A stretch of DNA of 64,000 bases, from NCBI GenBank assembly GCA_022827185.1, contig JAJDTM010000057.1, positions 233,151 to 297,150 of the forward strand, in the 5' to 3' direction. The position numbers were made by a program, and so were the translations under genes. Under the pieces are notes generated by a model. The model worked only from the letters and a program-made list of their open reading frames with translations. It was not told where the DNA came from and did not search any database. Numbering within the stretch: the first letter of the stretch is position 1; each line of letters opens with the position of its first letter. The stretch is from Candidatus Poribacteria bacterium. GTDB lineage: Bacteria; Poribacteria; WGA-4E; WGA-3G. This document shows, one piece after another, positions 45,149-56,000 of this stretch.

Positions 45149-46162
45149 TTAGGCCCACGGATCCAGGACAACTTTTCCGCAGTCATGTGTACACTGCAAC
45201 GCCCATGCTTCCTGAATCTGGCGCATAGGGAAGGTGTGCGTGATGAATGTATCCAGCTGCGCCTTCACTTGTGTAATCATCTGCATCATAGCAGGTGTGT
45301 CTACAAGGCTGTAATGCCGCGTGCCGTGTAATGTCAAGCCTTTGTTGATAATATTGCCGCCCTGAATGGCTACTTCACGAATGCCACCAATCAGTGAGAT
45401 TTGCCCTTTCGGGCGTGTTACGTCAATCAATAATTCGACTGCTGCGGCAGCTGCTGAGCATTCGACCCCTTTGTCTGGACCTCTGCCATCGGTCAAATCC
45501 CGAATTTGATCGCTGACATCCTCATCTTGTGGATTAACGACTTCCGCTGCGCCGAGTTTTTTCGCGAGGGCTGCGCGATACGGATGGCTTTCAACAGCAA
45601 TGACGTGTGCACCTCTATACACAGCATTAATCACACCGCCAAGTCCAATAGGTCCCATCCCCGTGATTAGAACAGTATCCAGTGCTTTGACATTCATCAA
45701 CCGCATGGCGTTAAACGTCGATCCAAGTCCACAACATGCCATTCCTGCGTGATGATAGGAGAGTGCCTCCGGAATCGGCACCAGCTGCCAATCTCGTTTA
45801 AGGATGTACTGCGCATAAGTCGCTGTCACACCCGTCTGTTCGGGAACATTTGGGGGCTGATGGTCGTGTTGACAGTGGGCATATTCGCCTGCTAAGCAGA
45901 GGTAACACTTTCCACAAGGGTAGTGTGGCATCACAACGACGCGGTCGCCTACTTTGACAGTCCCTTCCTGTGCCATTTCTACCACTTCACCAGCTGCTTC
46001 GTGTCCGAAACTGTCACTCTCACCTTCATTTTTGAAGGCTTTGTATTCCGTGCACATGGGTGCTGAATGAATTTTGACGACAGCGAATCTACCCGTAGCA
46101 ACCGGGTCTGGTTTGTCAATTAAACCTGCACTTTCGGGACCGAATTTTGCAACAACTTTCAT
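45149..46162 (-). CDS. Zinc-dependent alcohol dehydrogenase (MDR)
   Basis: A 337-residue medium-chain dehydrogenase. Catalytic zinc ligands C37 (PMCTEYKAF) and H54/E55 (GHEAAGEV); structural cysteines C83, C86, C89 and C97 (CGKCYLC then C97); coenzyme motif TGMGPIGLGG. The ATG at 46162 has GGAGAG at good spacing; the longer in-frame reading runs into a TIR element and is unlikely. The TIR element (copy E) lies 27 bases before the start and could carry or displace its promoter. Confidence 0.87.
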   Translation of the reverse strand: MKVVAKFGPESAGLIDKPDPVATGRFAVVKIHSAPMCTEYKAFKNEGESDSFGHEAAGEVVEMAQEGTVKVGDRVVVMPHYPCGKCYLCLAGEYAHCQHDHQPPNVPEQTGVTATYAQYILKRDWQLVPIPEALSYHHAGMACCGLGSTFNAMRLMNVKALDTVLITGMGPIGLGGVINAVYRGAHVIAVESHPYRAALAKKLGAAEVVNPQDEDVSDQIRDLTDGRGPDKGVECSAAAAAVELLIDVTRPKGQISLIGGIREVAIQGGNIINKGLTLHGTRHYSLVDTPAMMQMITQVKAQLDTFITHTFPMRQIQEAWALQCTHDCGKVVLDPWA

Positions 46163-46188
46163 GAAACTCTCCGCTTTTTTTAAATGAT

Positions 46189-46308
46189 AGGACTTACGCA
46201 TGCTGCTCTTTTGTACCACAAACTTCCCAGTTTGTGTCACCAGAACGCCATGTTTTCCGAGAAATCTCATCTAACAGAACAGACTGCAGTCAAAATTGCG
46301 TAAGTCCT
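46189..46308. repeat. TIR element copy E (120 bp)
   Basis: Ends AGGACTTACGCA and TGCGTAAGTCCT, perfect 12-bp inverted repeats. The core differs from B-D and contains a smaller palindrome ACCACAAACT...AGTTTGTG, related to the inside of the hairpin at 16084. It lies immediately upstream of the zinc dehydrogenase gene. Confidence 0.8.
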
Positions 46309-46542
46309 GAAATGATATAGGCAATTATACCCTTTTCACCTATTTAGATCAAGTTTTCAAATGCTATTCCGGATATTCAGTTATCGGTTATGGTCGTTAT
46401 TTTTTCCGGTTTTGCTTATGTCCGGGACAGCCTTGATTGCGTTCTTATGCGTTGAGAAAAGAAAACGGTGAACCAAAGTCCACCGCTTGTGTTATATCAG
46501 TTCTCAGAAATAGCACCGTGTACCAATCTGTGAAGTTGTGAA
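46309..46542. other. Intergenic stretch without recognised features
   Basis: Between TIR copy E and the 3' end of the first sigma-factor fusion gene. I see no gene, promoter or clear hairpin. Confidence 0.4.
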
Positions 46543-49461
46543 CTATTCACTTTTGGATGAACTGTTGAGGATTTCACCCCAATCCCACAAGAGAATTGTG
46601 CCATCCTGCCCGGTGCTGACAAGTGTTTGCCCATCCGGCGAAAATGCCAACATCTCCACTTTCTCCGTATGCCCATTGAGCGTGGTGAGTTTGTCGCCTT
46701 TCATCAAATCCCATAACACAATTTCTCCAGTTCTCAGTCCGATAACAAGGACAGTACTATCTGGTGAAAACATTGGTATTCCAGCGCCACGGAGGCGCAC
46801 TTCTTTAAGAGTGATTTCTTTATTACTTCCCAACAAACGGATTCCTTCATTATTTGCTACAGCAAGCACAGAACTGTCTGGTGAGAATACCAACGACTTG
46901 ATAGGATTCCGATATATTATTTTGTTATGTAGTTTCTTTACATCGCCTGGTGCTTGCCCTATCAAGGAGGTTAACGGAACCCCAGTTTCCGCATTCCACA
47001 TCTGAACTTTTCCTTCCATAGTTCCACCAACGAGTTTTTTTCCGTCTGGTGAGAATACCAACGCACTAATTAATATATCATTCAACGGACCGGTATCCAA
47101 CAAAGCCCTTGTTTCTGTATTCCACAAATGAATTTTATCTCCGGAATCGAAGGCTACCGTTTTCCCATCCGGCGAAAGAGTCAGATTTGAGGACAAGTGA
47201 TCTGTAAGGGTCGCCAATTCTCGCCCCGTACTAACATCAGTCAAACGAATCAAGGAAGCTGGCCGCCAAGGCGTAGTAGCATTCGCGAGGCCGAAACCTG
47301 CCCTGAAGACTACGGTGCTCTCTGCACCAACACTGGCGAGTTTTGTGCCATCCGGCGAAAATGCTAAAGCTGCTAACCAATCTTGATGTCCTGCTGTATG
47401 AACAGTAGACTTATGCGGTGTTTTCACATCCCAAAAGGTAATTTCCCCATTAAATCCTACGCTTACAAGCGTAAAACTATCCTGAAAGAAGGTCACTGCT
47501 CTCATCCACTCTGTGTGTCCTGTGATACGGGTCGGTAGCGGAGTTCCTGTTTCTGTATTCCAAAATCGGATCGTACCATCTGCCCCTCCACTTACAAGCA
47601 CACTACTATCCAGTGAAAACGCTAACGCATTAATGCCGCTGATGTTGCCTGTGAGGGTTGTGAGCGGCTCACCCGTGGTAGTATCCCACAACTGCACCGT
47701 CTTGTCGGTACTCCCACTGGCAAGCATTTTACCGTTCGGTGAAAACGCTAACACATTTATCCAACCTGTATGCTTTTGGAGTGTCATCCATTCATTTGGG
47801 TTGGTGATATCCCATAAACGTACCATCTTATCCATGCTTCCACTGGCAAGGCGCGTGCCGTCGTGTGAAAATGCCAACGCTAAAACTTGATTTTCCTCAT
47901 TCGATGTATCCGATGGCACGCTACGCACGGGCTTATCTTGCGATTGGACAGGCAAATTTGTGTGTCCTTTGAGAATTGATAACTCTTTACCAGTCTTTAT
48001 GTTCCATATCTGTATTTCCCCGTCATCCGATCCAATCGCAAATTTATCATGTGTAAGCGTGAGGACTTCAGGATAAGGTATTCCCGCGCCAAATCGTGCT
48101 TCGATCTTCTTCACATTTCCCTGTCCGCTTTCAACATCTAACCTGCCAATTGTTTTTCCGGAATTTCCTAAACTGATAAGTGTTTTGCTGTCTTTAGAGA
48201 ACCGCAACGCTGCTCCAACAAAAAGTCTGTCGAGTGGTACTTTGCGACCTGTAACTATCTCCCACAACTGGAGTTCCTGCCCCCGAAATTGACCACCGCC
48301 ATTCGCCAAGAAGCGGCCATCCGGTGAAAATTCAACAGATTGGCACATTCCCGGAAGTAGAGATTTCTCTTCACCTGTTTCCACATCGTACAGCCATACA
48401 CCGATATTGGTACCCACAGCAAGTTGCGTCCCGTCCGGCGAAAACTGGAGCGCATTAATACCACCCTTACCAAAACGCGCTTTCGCTTCTTTCGGCAATG
48501 CCCATTGCGAATAGTCTTTAATTGTTTCCTCTGATTGTGCGTCTGCAACCGATGCTGAAACATTATCAGGCTGCCGATTGGATGAATTGCTCTTGCTTGA
48601 TGCGTTGGTACTTCCGAGTTGCGTTCGGACATCCGGTTTCGATTTAATATCCAACACAACAGGGGCTTCTATAATATCAATCGTCATCTCTGATGTCGCT
48701 TCAAAACTGTACGGTTTTTGGAAACGCGATAAGTACTCCGTGCCGATACCGAACATCAAAAGGATAACTGCTAACGTAGAAACACCGATTGCCCACGGCA
48801 CAAACGGTTTACCCCCTGACGGGGCAATCGGTTTCAGCCGCGAAATCTCTTGCATAATATTCTCTGTAAGATTCGGCGTAATTTGGAAGTTGCCTAAAGC
48901 CTCTCGTATCATCGGTTCCTCCTCCTTTAAGCGCTGCCTTGCTCGGTGAAGTCGACTCTTAATCGCACCGACCGACACACCTAAGAAATTGCTAATCTCC
49001 TCGTACGTCATCCCTCCGAGGTAATAGAGCGTAATGACCGTCCGATCACTCTCCTGTAACTTCGCAAGCAACTCCTTGACGACTTCGCGTTGTGTTTCTT
49101 CTGTCATTCGCTCGTTCTCCGCAATGATATGTCCAGAGTAGGTCGCTTTTTCTAACTGCGTACTGCTTGTGTCTTCTAACGACTGAATCCACGTCCGCTT
49201 TTTACGGAGCCACGCCTTACACTGATTGGCGGTGATGACATAAAGCCAACTCGCAAAGGACTGCGGCTCCTTGAGCGTAGAGAGTCGCTGATATGCTTTC
49301 AGGAACGCCTCTTGTGTAATATCCTCGGCGATGTGGAAATCCCCAATCTTCCGCCACGCCAGCGCGTGAACGGATCTCTGATATTTGCTCACGAGTGCGG
49401 AGAATGCCGTATCGTCGCCGTCAAGGACGCGTTGGATGAGTTGAACGTCGTCATTTTTCAT
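46543..49461 (-). CDS. ECF sigma factor - TM - WD40 propeller fusion (array gene 1)
   Basis: A 972-residue one-protein regulator. Sigma region 2 spans about 8-90 (DFHIAEDITQEAFLKAYQRL), region 4 about 131-183 (TLYYLGGMTYEEISNFLGVS, with helix-turn-helix GVSVGAIKSRLHRAR). One transmembrane helix follows (about 219-241, PWAIGVSTLAVILLMFGIG). After a Ser/Asn-rich linker come 14 WD40 repeats (about 333-965; FSPDGTQLAVGTNIGVWLYD etc.), enough for two seven-bladed propellers, outside the membrane. Both sigma domains look intact, so the protein could direct transcription if released or clustered. The upstream ECF promoter suggests autoregulation. The propeller is closely related to that at 53061. 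Confidence 0.88.
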   Translation of the reverse strand: MKNDDVQLIQRVLDGDDTAFSALVSKYQRSVHALAWRKIGDFHIAEDITQEAFLKAYQRLSTLKEPQSFASWLYVITANQCKAWLRKKRTWIQSLEDTSSTQLEKATYSGHIIAENERMTEETQREVVKELLAKLQESDRTVITLYYLGGMTYEEISNFLGVSVGAIKSRLHRARQRLKEEEPMIREALGNFQITPNLTENIMQEISRLKPIAPSGGKPFVPWAIGVSTLAVILLMFGIGTEYLSRFQKPYSFEATSEMTIDIIEAPVVLDIKSKPDVRTQLGSTNASSKSNSSNRQPDNVSASVADAQSEETIKDYSQWALPKEAKARFGKGGINALQFSPDGTQLAVGTNIGVWLYDVETGEEKSLLPGMCQSVEFSPDGRFLANGGGQFRGQELQLWEIVTGRKVPLDRLFVGAALRFSKDSKTLISLGNSGKTIGRLDVESGQGNVKKIEARFGAGIPYPEVLTLTHDKFAIGSDDGEIQIWNIKTGKELSILKGHTNLPVQSQDKPVRSVPSDTSNEENQVLALAFSHDGTRLASGSMDKMVRLWDITNPNEWMTLQKHTGWINVLAFSPNGKMLASGSTDKTVQLWDTTTGEPLTTLTGNISGINALAFSLDSSVLVSGGADGTIRFWNTETGTPLPTRITGHTEWMRAVTFFQDSFTLVSVGFNGEITFWDVKTPHKSTVHTAGHQDWLAALAFSPDGTKLASVGAESTVVFRAGFGLANATTPWRPASLIRLTDVSTGRELATLTDHLSSNLTLSPDGKTVAFDSGDKIHLWNTETRALLDTGPLNDILISALVFSPDGKKLVGGTMEGKVQMWNAETGVPLTSLIGQAPGDVKKLHNKIIYRNPIKSLVFSPDSSVLAVANNEGIRLLGSNKEITLKEVRLRGAGIPMFSPDSTVLVIGLRTGEIVLWDLMKGDKLTTLNGHTEKVEMLAFSPDGQTLVSTGQDGTILLWDWGEILNSSSKSE

Positions 49462-49506
49462 CGGACACCTCTAAAAAGGGAATGTTCATCATTTTAAATC
49501 AACCCT

Positions 49507-49538
49507 TAGTGACGCGACGAGCAATTAAAAAGTTTCAC
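49507..49538 (-). promoter_or_regulatory. ECF-type promoter of array gene 1
   Basis: On the minus strand, TGAAAC, a 17-base spacer and CGTC (in GCGTCACTA), about 46 bases before the ATG. It matches the general ECF consensus (TGAAAC, 16-17 bases, CGTC) exactly and is the best of four related copies. Confidence 0.72.
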
Positions 49539-49732
49539 AATTTTGGAAAATTTTTAGCAAAGTTGCAGAAACCAGCAAATTTCGCCGAGAGATGTCGATT
49601 CATGTAAAGAGCGTTGAGATTCTATTCTGGTGGTGGCGAGGGATAAGGGAGAACTTGTAGTCGTTCGATTTGCTTCTGATTCTATCTGTGAGCAGAATTA
49701 TAGCATAGATAAGGAAATAGTATTCGTTTCAT

Positions 49733-52639
49733 TTACTCTCCAATCGGATACTGATGCGGAACGATCTCAACTATCTCATCTTCGGAATTCGCCTGAAAAA
49801 ACGCGACTATATCGTCAATCATCTCAGCCTTAATTTCATGCCCAGTATTTTCGTAAGTAACAAATTGTGCAGGAATACCAAGTGCCTTGTATATCGCCTG
49901 ACTCACGTTCCAACGATCCGGCATCATTTTTGCGCCGATGAGTTTTTTGACTAACTCAGCATCCACTGCATCGTATGCATCCCCATACGGAACAGTGTCG
50001 TTGTCATCCAAGGCACCCGTATAAATGTACTGGGATACTTTTTTATATGCTGCTTCATCAAATTCAATATCCGCGATTTCTCTCACGTCCGCAATTCCGA
50101 CTGGGTAACGCAGTATTGTATCCTCCCAGCGATCTGTTGGAAAAGTTGGAATGCTATTGACACCGCCAGTTGCGACCGCGCGGACAACCGTAGGGTGTAA
50201 TATAGCAAACCGATTTGCAAACGTTCCGGAAGCCGAAAATCCGTTCATGAAGATCTTCTTATTTACCTTCATGTTATTGTGTCGCAGAAGTCTTTGGGCA
50301 TGCGCTATCATCTTGATGAGCTGCAAGTCGATTCTCTTGAGGTCGCCATTCTTAATCAGGAGGGTATCTCTATCTAAGGCATGTGTATAGGTTTGCCATT
50401 GCTCGCCACCCGACTTCGGACGAACAGGCACGAGCAATTGATCTCCACGTCTCGGAAAAACAGGCACGAGCAACGGGACTCTTAATCTTTTGGCGATACG
50501 GGTTGCATGAGATGCCTCAGCCAACGCCTTAGTCTTCCTATCAAGACTTTTAAGACTCCGACTCACCCCTGTGTTGCAGGGTTCCACGAGCAGATGGACC
50601 GGTTGACTCAAGTTTATGCCTTGTGGAATGAACAGGTAATAAGGGTAGTTAAAACCCTCTGTGGGATTCACGGTCACGCGGCAGAGCAGTTCATTTGAGA
50701 GGTTCAATTCTTTAATATCTGTTACATAGACAGGCGTGGTGTCCACAAAAGTAGATGTAACCGGTTCGGGACCTTCGGTTGTGAAAGTGAGCGTGTATTC
50801 TGGAAACGTAACGCCTGCCATATTCCTATAGCCTTCCGCCAATATAAGCCTATAGGTTTTTGAAGGTAATAGGGGTTGACTAAACGGGATAACAAGGGTT
50901 CTACCCCCGTCTATCCATTTAAGGTCGCCTATTGGTACACTTGCAGACGCAATATCAACGCCTATCAGCACCTCACTGAAACCAATCCGTATGTCCCTTA
51001 GAATTATTGAAACTTTTTCAGATAAATCTGGTATAATCCTCAGCACTTCTGGAGGACCGGACGGAAATAAAGAATCAGGAGCCAAAGGTTGATCGCTATT
51101 TTCGACAACCTCGCACTTTTCAATAATTGGTTTTTCTCGATACTCGTTTTGCAATCTGTAGGTCCACATATTACCGTATTGCAAAGGGAGATATTCTTCA
51201 CCTTTCGGAACATTGTAGTCAAGCAATTCTGCTTCCATGATGACACCGTTAAAATGTTCATAGCGCATTTTAACGACACCAACACCTTTGGCGAACCACA
51301 AATAACGCGTGCCGTTCACATTTGTAAAGATCGTTTTATGTTTGAGACAGTTTGTGAAGGTTCCCGCGGGAACTTCCACCTTTTCATAACCCACTAAGGT
51401 CGTCTGTGTTTGTGGGTTCCAGTGATCTTTCTGCGTCCAAGTATCTCCTACAACCAAAGGAAATCTGAAAAGGTCAATATTATTATAGTGGAAAATAGAA
51501 CTTACTAACACGGGCATCGGGGTCGGGTCATTTTTATCGCTCCCGGTAGTTCTGTGACTTGTAGATGTCAAAACTTTACCTGTTTTTAAAAGAGAGAAGC
51601 GTCCGCCTACTAAAACTTCCTCACTTTCTTTTTCATATGTGCTTGCCTCAAGGATGATGTAGCGGTTACCTTCATCGGTAACAGTAGGTTTCTCAGTTTG
51701 GTCTACCTGCGCAGCAGCAAATCGCGTTGTATATTCCGGTTGATTGAGTTGTTGACTGAATCCGTTGTTTTTACTGGGAGCTGCCGCATTTCCGAGTTGC
51801 GTCCGAATATCAGGTTTGGATTCGAGGTTTAGTACAACGGGTGCTTCAACAATCTTTATGGTCATCTCCGAAGTCGCGTCAAGACTATACGGCTTTTGGA
51901 AACGCGATAGGTATTGACTGCCGACACCTAACATCAAAAGAACGACTGCTAACGTGGAAACAGCGATTGCCCACGGCACCAACGGTTTGCTGCCAGATGG
52001 CGCAACCGGTTTTAGACGCGAAATCTCGCGTATGATATTTTCTGTAAGATTTGGTGTAATTTGAAAATTGCCTAAAGTCTCTCGTATCATCGGTTCCTCC
52101 TTCTTCAGACGTTGCCGCGCGCGGTAAATGCGGGTTTTAATTGTCCCTACCGATACGCCTAAAAACTTGCTTATTTCTTCATACGTCATCCCCCCGAGGT
52201 AGTAGAGCGTGATCACTGTGCGCTCACTCTCTTGTAACTTCGCGAGTAGTTCCTTGACGACTTCGCGCTGTGATTCTGCCGTTGTCCGCTCGTTTTCCGC
52301 AATAACATATCCAGAATACGTCGCTTTTTCTAATTCTGCCCTGCTCGTGTCTTCCAACGACTGTGTTGATAAACGTTTCTTACGCAGCCACATCTTGCAG
52401 TAGTTCGTCGCTATCACATAGAGCCAACCGGCAAACTTTTGCGGTTCCTTCAGGGTTGAAAGGTTCTGATATACTTTCAGAAAGGTGTCTTGCGTAATCT
52501 CTTCGGCGACATGAAAATCTCCAGTTTTCCGCCACGCCAGCGCGTGCACCGGTTTCTGGTGTTTTTTTACAAGCGCGGAGAACGCAGTATCATCGCCAGC
52601 AAGGATGCGTTGGATGAGTTCAGCATCGTTGTTTTTCAT
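49733..52639 (-). CDS. ECF sigma factor - TM - alpha/beta hydrolase fusion (array gene 2)
   Basis: A 968-residue fusion. Sigma regions 2 and 4 and the transmembrane helix (about 219-241) match gene 1, but the extracytoplasmic part is different. It has a beta domain (about 325-500; VEVPAGTFTNCLKHKTIF, WFAKGVGVVKM, LQYGNMWTYRL) related to the lipoprotein at 17497, a Big_5-like Ig domain (about 540-640), and an alpha/beta hydrolase (about 690-960). Nucleophile S802 lies in NGFSASG, the likely acid in GALDDNDTV and the histidine H934 in NTGHEIK. Coupling a sigma factor to an intact extracellular esterase-like domain in one chain is very unusual. The hydrolase could act as sensor or as effector. 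Confidence 0.83.
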   Translation of the reverse strand: MKNNDAELIQRILAGDDTAFSALVKKHQKPVHALAWRKTGDFHVAEEITQDTFLKVYQNLSTLKEPQKFAGWLYVIATNYCKMWLRKKRLSTQSLEDTSRAELEKATYSGYVIAENERTTAESQREVVKELLAKLQESERTVITLYYLGGMTYEEISKFLGVSVGTIKTRIYRARQRLKKEEPMIRETLGNFQITPNLTENIIREISRLKPVAPSGSKPLVPWAIAVSTLAVVLLMLGVGSQYLSRFQKPYSLDATSEMTIKIVEAPVVLNLESKPDIRTQLGNAAAPSKNNGFSQQLNQPEYTTRFAAAQVDQTEKPTVTDEGNRYIILEASTYEKESEEVLVGGRFSLLKTGKVLTSTSHRTTGSDKNDPTPMPVLVSSIFHYNNIDLFRFPLVVGDTWTQKDHWNPQTQTTLVGYEKVEVPAGTFTNCLKHKTIFTNVNGTRYLWFAKGVGVVKMRYEHFNGVIMEAELLDYNVPKGEEYLPLQYGNMWTYRLQNEYREKPIIEKCEVVENSDQPLAPDSLFPSGPPEVLRIIPDLSEKVSIILRDIRIGFSEVLIGVDIASASVPIGDLKWIDGGRTLVIPFSQPLLPSKTYRLILAEGYRNMAGVTFPEYTLTFTTEGPEPVTSTFVDTTPVYVTDIKELNLSNELLCRVTVNPTEGFNYPYYLFIPQGINLSQPVHLLVEPCNTGVSRSLKSLDRKTKALAEASHATRIAKRLRVPLLVPVFPRRGDQLLVPVRPKSGGEQWQTYTHALDRDTLLIKNGDLKRIDLQLIKMIAHAQRLLRHNNMKVNKKIFMNGFSASGTFANRFAILHPTVVRAVATGGVNSIPTFPTDRWEDTILRYPVGIADVREIADIEFDEAAYKKVSQYIYTGALDDNDTVPYGDAYDAVDAELVKKLIGAKMMPDRWNVSQAIYKALGIPAQFVTYENTGHEIKAEMIDDIVAFFQANSEDEIVEIVPHQYPIGE

Positions 52640-52684
52640 CGAATACCTCTGAAAAGGGAATGTTCATCGTTCCATATCAATCTT

Positions 52685-52714
52685 TAATGATGCGACTTGA
52701 GACAAAAAAGTCAC
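52685..52714 (-). promoter_or_regulatory. ECF-type promoter of array gene 2
   Basis: Minus strand: TGTGAC, 17-base spacer, CATC (in GCATCATTA). Same position relative to the ATG and same T-tract after the -35 element as the other three, but the -10 core has A for G. Confidence 0.6.
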
Positions 52715-52733
52715 AGAATTCTGCAAATTTTTT

Positions 52734-52794
52734 AGGACTGACGCAGCTCCTTTGCAGGCAGGGTTTCAAACCCCGCCTGCAGTGCGCAAGTGGA
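52734..52794. repeat. TIR element copy F (decayed right end)
   Basis: Left end AGGACTGACGCA; the right end TGCGCAAGTGGA has lost part of the inverted repeat. The core TGCAGGCAGGGTTT/AAACCCCGCCTGCA is shared with copy A. Confidence 0.6.
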
Positions 52795-52858
52795 ATTATA
52801 GCACAAATTGTGCGATAGAAGAGACATAATGGAAATGGAGGGAACGTGATGCTAAGAC

Positions 52859-52883
52859 AAATTGTGCTTTAATAGCACAATTT
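52859..52883. repeat. Perfect 10-bp inverted repeat
   Basis: AAATTGTGCT and AGCACAATTT around TTAAT. Could be an operator-like site or a hairpin remnant; related words (AGCACAAATTGTGC) occur 60 bases to the left. Confidence 0.5.
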
Positions 52884-53060
52884 CTAAAACCATCTACGAA
52901 AATGAGGGTAGCGGAAACTCAAACACCGGCTGGAGGTGGCAGCCAGCGCAGAGCATTAACGTGAAGAGGACGAGTGAATGGATGTTTGAAGGGATCAAGG
53001 ATACGGAGGCAAGCACTTGTAATCCGCAAGTGATTACCTCCTCTGCAATCTGTTTTACTA

Positions 53061-56000
53061 TTATTCGCTTTTGGATGAACCTGTGAGGACTTCATTCCAA
53101 TCCCACAAGAGGATTGTGCCATCGGTGGCGGTGCTGACGAGCGTTGTGCCATCAGGTGAAAACACCAACGTCTCCACTTTTTGTGTATGTCCATCAAGCA
53201 CAGCGATCCTGTCTCCTGTTGTAACATCCCACAATTGGATGACCCCGGGTTCAAGTCCATTAATAAGAATCGTGCCATCCGGTGAAAACACCAACGGTTC
53301 CGAATAAGACTGGAAACCCATATTACCGCGCTTATGCTTGGTGTTAACGGATAGCAATTTATTACCAGTATTCACTTCCCATAGATCGATCTGACTATGT
53401 GATCCGGCGGCAAGCAAGGCACCATCTGGTGAAAAACTCAATGCGGAAATATGTCCCAAGTTCTCTTGCGCAGTCGGTTTCGCAAAGACTGCTAATGCTT
53501 TTCCCGTCGTAACATTCCACGTCTGGATTTTCCCTTGATCGGTTCCACTCACAAGGGTTGCGCCATCCGAGGAAAACGCCAAAGCAGTAACGTGTGGCAT
53601 ATTGCGAATATCGGCTTCTTCCCAATCAACGAGAGGAATCATCAGTTTATCACCGGTTTCTGTATGCCACAAATGAATTTCACCTAAACTACCAAATGCC
53701 ACTGTCTTTCCATCCGGAGAGAAGGTCAGATGTTCGATACCTCCACTAAATTCCAAGGTCGATAGTTCGCGCCCAGTGCGGACATCAGTCAGGCGCACGA
53801 GATGATCTGCACGCCATGTGGAAAAGGGATGACCAGAAATTATCTCGAAGATCGTACGCCCATCTGCGCCTACACTGGCGAGTTTCGTGCCATCCGGCGA
53901 GAATGCTAAAGTTGGAAACCCATCTCGATGTCCTGCAGTGTGAACCGTGGATTTATGCGATGTTTTCACATCCCAAAAGGTAATCTCACCATTAAATGCG
54001 ACACTTGCAAGCGTCGAACTGTCTTGAAGGAAGGTCGCTGCTTTCATCCATTGTGTGTGCCCGATGATACGGTCGGTTAGCGGATTTCCAGTTTCGGCGT
54101 GCCAGAACCGGATCGTGCCGTCTGCGCTGCCACTCGCAAGCGTTGTGCTATCCGGCGAAAACGCTAAGGCAGTAATACCGTTGATATGTCCAGTCAGTGT
54201 CGCGCAGGGTTCTCCGGTAGTGGTATCCCACAATTGCACGGTTTTATCCGTACTCCCACTGGCAAGCATTTTTCCGTCCGGTGAAAATGCCAAGACATTT
54301 GTCCAACCTGTATGCTTTTGGAGTGTCATCCATTCATCAGGCTTGGTGGTATCCCATAAACGCACGGTCTTATCCGTGCTTCCGCTCGCAAGGCGCGTGC
54401 CGTCGTGTGAAAATGCCAACGCTGAAACTCTATTTTTGAAATTTCGGAAGCTCTGTTTAAACGTAAACGAATTATCAGGGGTTTTGACTGTACGACTAAG
54501 CGAAGTCGCCTGTCTAAACGTAAACGAATTCGGTTGACGCGACGGTTTATCAAGGGATTGAAGGGACAAATCTGTATGTCCTCTGAGCGTGGATAACTTC
54601 TCGTGAGTCGTGATGTCCCATATCTGAATCTTTCCATCCATCCTCGCAATGGCAGCTTTATCGTCTGTGATTGCGTAGACACCGGTATTAAGCTCATCTG
54701 GACCAAACGCGTTTGATCTCCCACTCTTGAGATGCCTCATAATCCCCTCTCCGGTTTCAACATCTGACCTGGTGATTGTATCCCCCAAACTGCTCAAACT
54801 GATAAGCGTTTTCCCATCTGAGGAAAACTTTAACGTTGCGGCAGAATCATATAAATCCGTGAGTAACACTTCACGTTCCGTGCCAATTTCCCACAAATGA
54901 ATTTTGGACCTACCACCACCATTTGCAAGGAAACGACCGTCCGGTGAAAATGCCACGGATTGGCACATTCCCGGAAATAGGGACTTTTCTTCACCTGTTT
55001 TTACATCATACAGCCATACACCGATATTCGTTCCCACGGCGAGTTGCGTGCCGTCCGGCGAAAACTGAATCGTATTAATACTGCCCTTTCCCAACCGCGC
55101 TTTCGCCGCTTTCGGCAATTTCCATTGTGAGTGGTTTTTAACTGTCTCGTCTGATTGTGCTTCAGCCACCAATGCTGAAACCTCATTAGGCTGTCGATTA
55201 GAGGTATCGCTTTTACTTGGCGTGTTGACATTTCCGAGTTGGGTCCGAATATCTGGTTTGGATTCAAGGTTTAGCACGATGGGTGCTTCAATAAGTTCAA
55301 CTGTCATCTCTGACATAGCATCGAAACTGTAAGGTTTCTGGAAACGCGATAAATATTGCGTACCGACACCTAACATCAAAAAGACAACTACTAATGCCGA
55401 AACACCGATTGCCCACGGCACCAACGGTTTGCTGCCAGACGGGGCAATCGGTTTCAGCCGCGAAATTTCTTGCATGATATTCTCTGTAAGATTCGGTGCA
55501 ATTTGGAAGTTCTCTAAAGCCTCTCGTATCATCGGTTCCTCCTTCTTCAGACGTTGCCGCGCACGGTAAACACGAGTTTTAATTGTCCCTACCGATACGC
55601 CTAAAAACTTGCTGATCTCCTCATAGCTCATTCCCCCGAAGTAGTAGAGCGTGATAACTGTCCGATCGCTTTCCTGTAATTTGGCGAGTAGTTTCTTGAC
55701 AACCTCGCGCTGCGTTTCCATCGTAACGCGCTCGTTTTCCGCAATGAGATATCCAGAATATGTTGTTCTTTCCAATGCCACGCTGCTTGTGTTTTCCAAC
55801 GATTGTGTCCATAAACGTTTCTTGCGGAGCCATGTACTGCAGTGGTTTGCGGCTATCACATACAGCCAACTCGCAAAGGACTGCGGTTCTTTCAGCGTGG
55901 AGAGTCGCTGATATGCCTTCAGGAACGTCTCTTGTGTAATATCCTCGGCGATATGGAAATCTCCGATCTTCCGCCACACCAGCGCGTGCACCGGCTTTTG

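Larger units (their letters stand above)
52640..53060. other. Intergenic region of the sigma array with repeats
   Basis: Holds the ECF promoter of gene 2 (52685-52714), TIR copy F (52734-52794), and a perfect 10-bp inverted repeat (52859-52883). From 52884 to 53060 I see no gene; the stretch is not similar to the other intergenic regions of the array. Confidence 0.5.
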
